Source of the DNA: Eudorina sp. 2006-703-Eu-15
Taxonomy: Eukaryota > Chlorophyta > Chlorophyceae > Chlamydomonadales > Volvocaceae
Direction: 5' to 3'
DNA: 64,000 nt
NCBI GenBank assembly: GCA_003117195.1
Contig: BDSI01000071.1
Location: 223,723 to 287,722 of the forward strand
The translations under genes and the position numbers were made by a program. Every line of letters begins with the position of its first letter. The stretch's first letter is position 1. Shown one piece after another: positions 61,401 through 64,000 of this stretch. The notes under the pieces are model-generated. The model had not been told where the DNA came from, ran no database searches, and was given only the letters and a program-made list of their open reading frames with translations.

Positions 61401-61869
61401 CGGATGTACATGGTTGGCATACACGATGGTTCTTGGAACAGTTTAAACCTTATCTATTGGCCGTCTTTGCCTTCCATATTAACCCTCCAGCAAACGAGGT
61501 AGGGGCCTGCTGCATGTATGCCTGGATGGACAGGGCGCGCATGAGACTTGCACGGGCTGTACCTGCTGATGATGAGCCGCCTGCGCTGCTAGTTAATTCC
61601 CCCTATCTACCTGCGGCGCGGGCTCTGATTACCTCTGGCTGTATGTGACTGGTCACCTCGAACGGGATGAGTCCCTGATAGATAGAGTTGGTGTGCGTTG
61701 GTGCGCTTGCTTGTGGAGCCTATGTATCTGGTGCGCCACCATGGTGTATGTGTGCGGACGACTCGCTTAGCAGTGTGTTGCTTGATAGTAGGCTGCACGC
61801 GGCATCAATTACCCGCGGCATGGGTATGATTGCGCCAAGGAATGTCTGCAAACGCACTGGTGTTTTTCT

Positions 61870-62549
61870 TCACGCCAAGTCGGCAGGTGGCACACAGCTT
61901 CCTTGGCACACAGCTTCCTTAACCCAAACGGGCTGCTCAGTTCTTTTGCGTTGTAAGAATTTAATGGCAGTAAGATAAAAACACCATTTATCGTTGTGCC
62001 TACTGAAGGATTCAAGAATTGCAAAGATTTCAGATAGGTCTGCCCGCCTCTTACGCCCGCTTATTTCACCACAGTTCTTTACGACCGTGGAGGTCCAGTC
62101 TATATAGACGAACTTAGTCACATCAAACAGGATGCATTCTGTGAGCAAGTTGTAGAACAAACCGATGCCTACGCATGCCAAAAACTCGTACGAAGGCCAC
62201 TCCGGTGGCAGTACGACAAGCAAGTCAACATATGCAACCAGTGAACATTGTGATGAATAGCCCGGTCTTGCTAACTGTATCAAAAGGGCTTCTTTATAAC
62301 GTTCATCAATATAGGAGAAGCCCGCATTCAATCAATACCAATATGAATGGTCCCAAAATTCTTTAAAAGACCACAGATGTTTGCAGCTTCACATTGTGAC
62401 AAATGTGTAAGCACAATGAAAGAATGATCAATGCTGTTACACGGACTCTTCTCGAAGATAGGGAATTTGCCCGCGCAGGACTTCAGGAACTCCATTTGCA
62501 CACGAGGAGGCAGGTATGAATCAGGCAGCCCATGTACGCAACAATGCAA
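61870..62549 (-). pseudogene. AT-rich coding-like segment, frame-broken, unidentified
   Basis: Two successive minus-strand frames have ordinary, non-repetitive protein composition: 62549–62328 (VQMEFLKSCAGKFPIFEKSP, CEAANICGLLKNFGTIHIGI) and, one base shift or stop later, 62331–61870 (FSYIDERYKEALLIQLARPG, EWPSYEFLACVGIG, TKFVYIDWTSTVVKNCG, DKWCFYLTAIKFLQRKR). The DNA is far more AT-rich than the genome around it. I cannot name the family; the middle could be acetyltransferase-like, but this is weak. It may be a decayed gene from an AT-rich virus or organelle. Confidence 0.4.
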
Positions 62550-62905
62550 GGATGGATGGGGCGCAATTGCCCTCTGAATGCTCTTGGCCGCGCCACAAGC
62601 AAACAGGGCATAGGCGGAACTAACCCTAACATGTGGACGGGTAGAGCCTTTGCTGTTGTGGGCCGTACGTGCTGTTGTTGCAAAAGCTTTTGTTTGGCCG
62701 CGCAGCCCATCTCTCCCTCGCGCCCCACACGTCTGCCTGGCCTTGCTGCACTGATGGGCCGGTTAGCAACGCGGGCGCGACTCAGCAAGCGAGTCCGTCC
62801 GTTTGCCATGGAGGCAGCGTGGCGGGCATCCCGGACCGTACACACACAGCATGGCGGCTGGGGAGCAGGGTGAGGAGCAGCAGCAACAAGCCAGCAGGTG
62901 AGGCT

Positions 62906-63088
62906 CGTGCCACAGCCTGAGACCGTGTGCCATGGCCTGAGACTGCGTGCCACGGCCTGAGAGCGCTCACAACGGCCTGAGACCGCGTGCCACGGCCTGA
63001 GACCGCGTGCCACGGCCTGAGACCGTGTGCCACGGCTTGAGACCCCTTGCCGCGGCCTGAGACCGCGTGCCACGGTCTGAGACTGGTG
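62906..63088. repeat. 20-bp satellite (GCCTGAGACCGCGTGCCACG), array 1
   Basis: About nine tandem units with single-base variants (CGTG/TGTG, CGGT, CATGG). Arrays 2 and 3 follow at 63420–63555 and 63895–64000. Confidence 0.93.
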
Positions 63089-63090
63089 CT

Positions 63091-63419
63091 GGTTGGCGGC
63101 GTCTGTCAGTGCGCTGGTTGCCGATGGTGCCGTTTCAAACGTTGGCTGGTCCCGCCCGCATGCCGTGTTTGCGTATGGAAGGCGGGCGTCCAACGGATTC
63201 CTGTTGGGCTGGCGCGGCCTGGCGAAGCAAGTAGCATTCAGGTGAGGCAGTCGCGGGTCTGGGCGCAGGGAGAGCGGGTGCCGGGGTGTGGAGGGACCCA
63301 CGGGTTGCTTTACTTCACACCAACCAAACGGGAGGCCGCCCAAGCATCTGCTGCGAGCATGGGCTAGGCAGGCGGATGCTTTGCACCTGCACGGCACTGC
63401 ACTTCGGCGATTGCCTTGC
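63091..63419. repeat. Spacer repeat, copy A of a 469-bp higher-order unit
   Basis: About 330 bp beginning GGTTGGCGGCGTCTGTCAG and ending TTGCCTTGCGTGGCCT. It recurs at 63560–63894 with scattered substitutions. No supported gene. Confidence 0.9.
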
Positions 63420-63555
63420 GTGGCCTGAGACCGCGTGTCACCGCCTAAGACCGTGTGCCACGGCCTTAGACTGTGTGCCACGGCCTGAGACCGCGTGCCA
63501 CGGCCTGAGACCGTGTGCCACGGCCTGAGCCCGCGTGCCACGGCCTGAGACCGCG
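63420..63555. repeat. 20-bp satellite, array 2
   Basis: About seven units of the same 20-mer between the two spacer copies. Confidence 0.92.
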
Positions 63556-63559
63556 AGCT

Positions 63560-63894
63560 GGTTGGCGGCGTCTGTCAGCGCGCTGGTTGCCGCTGGTACT
63601 GTTTCAAACGTTGTCTTGCCCCGCCCGCAGGCCGTGCTTGTCTAGGAAGGCGGGCGTCCAACGGATTCCTGTTGGGCTGGCGCGGCCTGCCGAAGCAAGT
63701 AGCATTCAGGTGAGGCAGTCGCGGGTCTGGGCGCAGGGAGGGCGGGTGCCGGGGTGTGGAGGGACCCACGGGTTGCTTTACTTCACACCAACCAAACGGG
63801 AGGCCGCCCAAGCAGCTACTGCGAGCATGGGCTGGGCAGGCGGATGCTTTGCACCTGCACGGCACTGCACTTCGGCGAATGCCTTGCGTGGCCT
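63560..63894. repeat. Spacer repeat, copy B of the 469-bp higher-order unit
   Basis: Parallels copy A at an offset of 469 bp, including GGGACCCACGGGTTGC and ACTTCACACCAACCAAAC. Confidence 0.9.
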
Positions 63895-64000
63895 TAGGCA
63901 GCGTGCCACGGCCTGAGACAGCGTGCCACGGCCTGAGACAGCGTGCCACGGCCTGAGACAGCGTGCCACGGCCTGAGACAGCGTGCCACGGCCTGAGACA
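63895..64000. repeat. 20-bp satellite, array 3, running off the right edge
   Basis: Five units with GAGACAGCGTGCC instead of GAGACCGCGTGCC; this array is homogenised for its own variant. Confidence 0.92.

Noticed and set aside
62906..64000. Possible CRISPR array
   Set aside because: The 20-bp units are directly abutting with no unique spacers; it is a satellite. The same holds for the 30-mers at 61281–61400 and the 18-mers at 42307–42471.

Overview
The window looks like nuclear DNA of a volvocine/chlamydomonadalean green alga (Chlamydomonas–Gonium–Volvox type). Coding DNA is very GC-rich, genes are broken by many short introns with GT(G/A)-type donors, proteins carry long Ala/Gly/Pro/Gln tracts, micro- and minisatellites sit inside introns, and Ty3/gypsy-type LTR retrotransposons are present. 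No bacterial features were seen. Species cannot be named from sequence alone.

Left part (1–41 kb): host genes. (i) 198–2478 (-), the first three exons of a DHX29/DExH7-like RNA helicase that continues past the left edge. (ii) 2972–8659 (+), a five-exon protein with an N-terminal MYND zinc finger, an F-box and WD40 repeats (1340 aa in my model). (iii) 11014–16318 (-), a CtpA-type S41 carboxyl-terminal processing protease, probably of the thylakoid lumen, with its transit-peptide exon unresolved. (iv) 18219–20834 (+), a seven-exon HDDC2-like HD-domain nucleotidase (252 aa). (v) 29529–37129 (-), a protein kinase with a split Gly-rich loop, a large insert and an 860-residue low-complexity tail. 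(vi) 39376–41071 (-), the conserved accessory domain that precedes RluA-type pseudouridine synthases, here without the catalytic domain. I joined exons by splice sites and phase; in all genes the phases close exactly. A 1.56-kb unit is tandemly triplicated at 24.25–28.94 kb between genes (iv) and (v).

Right part (42–64 kb): mobile and foreign DNA. A capsid-like ORF resembling those of CRESS-DNA viruses (43.36–44.40 kb) lies between two diverged inverted repeats, one holding telomere-type repeats. Next come a deleted Ty3/gypsy relic (45.2–48.1 kb), a 352-bp TRIM with 91-bp LTRs and a TACGG target duplication (48293–48644), and a nested pair of Ty3/gypsy elements. The inner element (50335–57374) has 502-bp LTRs that read as identical, a CTTGC duplication, gag, pol and a chromodomain. 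It is inserted in the integrase zinc finger of an older element (about 50.0–61.3 kb) whose pol carries a PHD finger. The three LTR elements in which I could see a primer-binding site (relic, TRIM, inner element) share the same 12-bp motif. The right end (61.4–64 kb) holds a decayed AT-rich coding-like segment and a 20-bp satellite with a 469-bp higher-order repeat.

The host genes show no operon-like relation. They are independent housekeeping or regulatory loci: translation, protein turnover, photosystem II maintenance, nucleotide metabolism, signalling and RNA modification.
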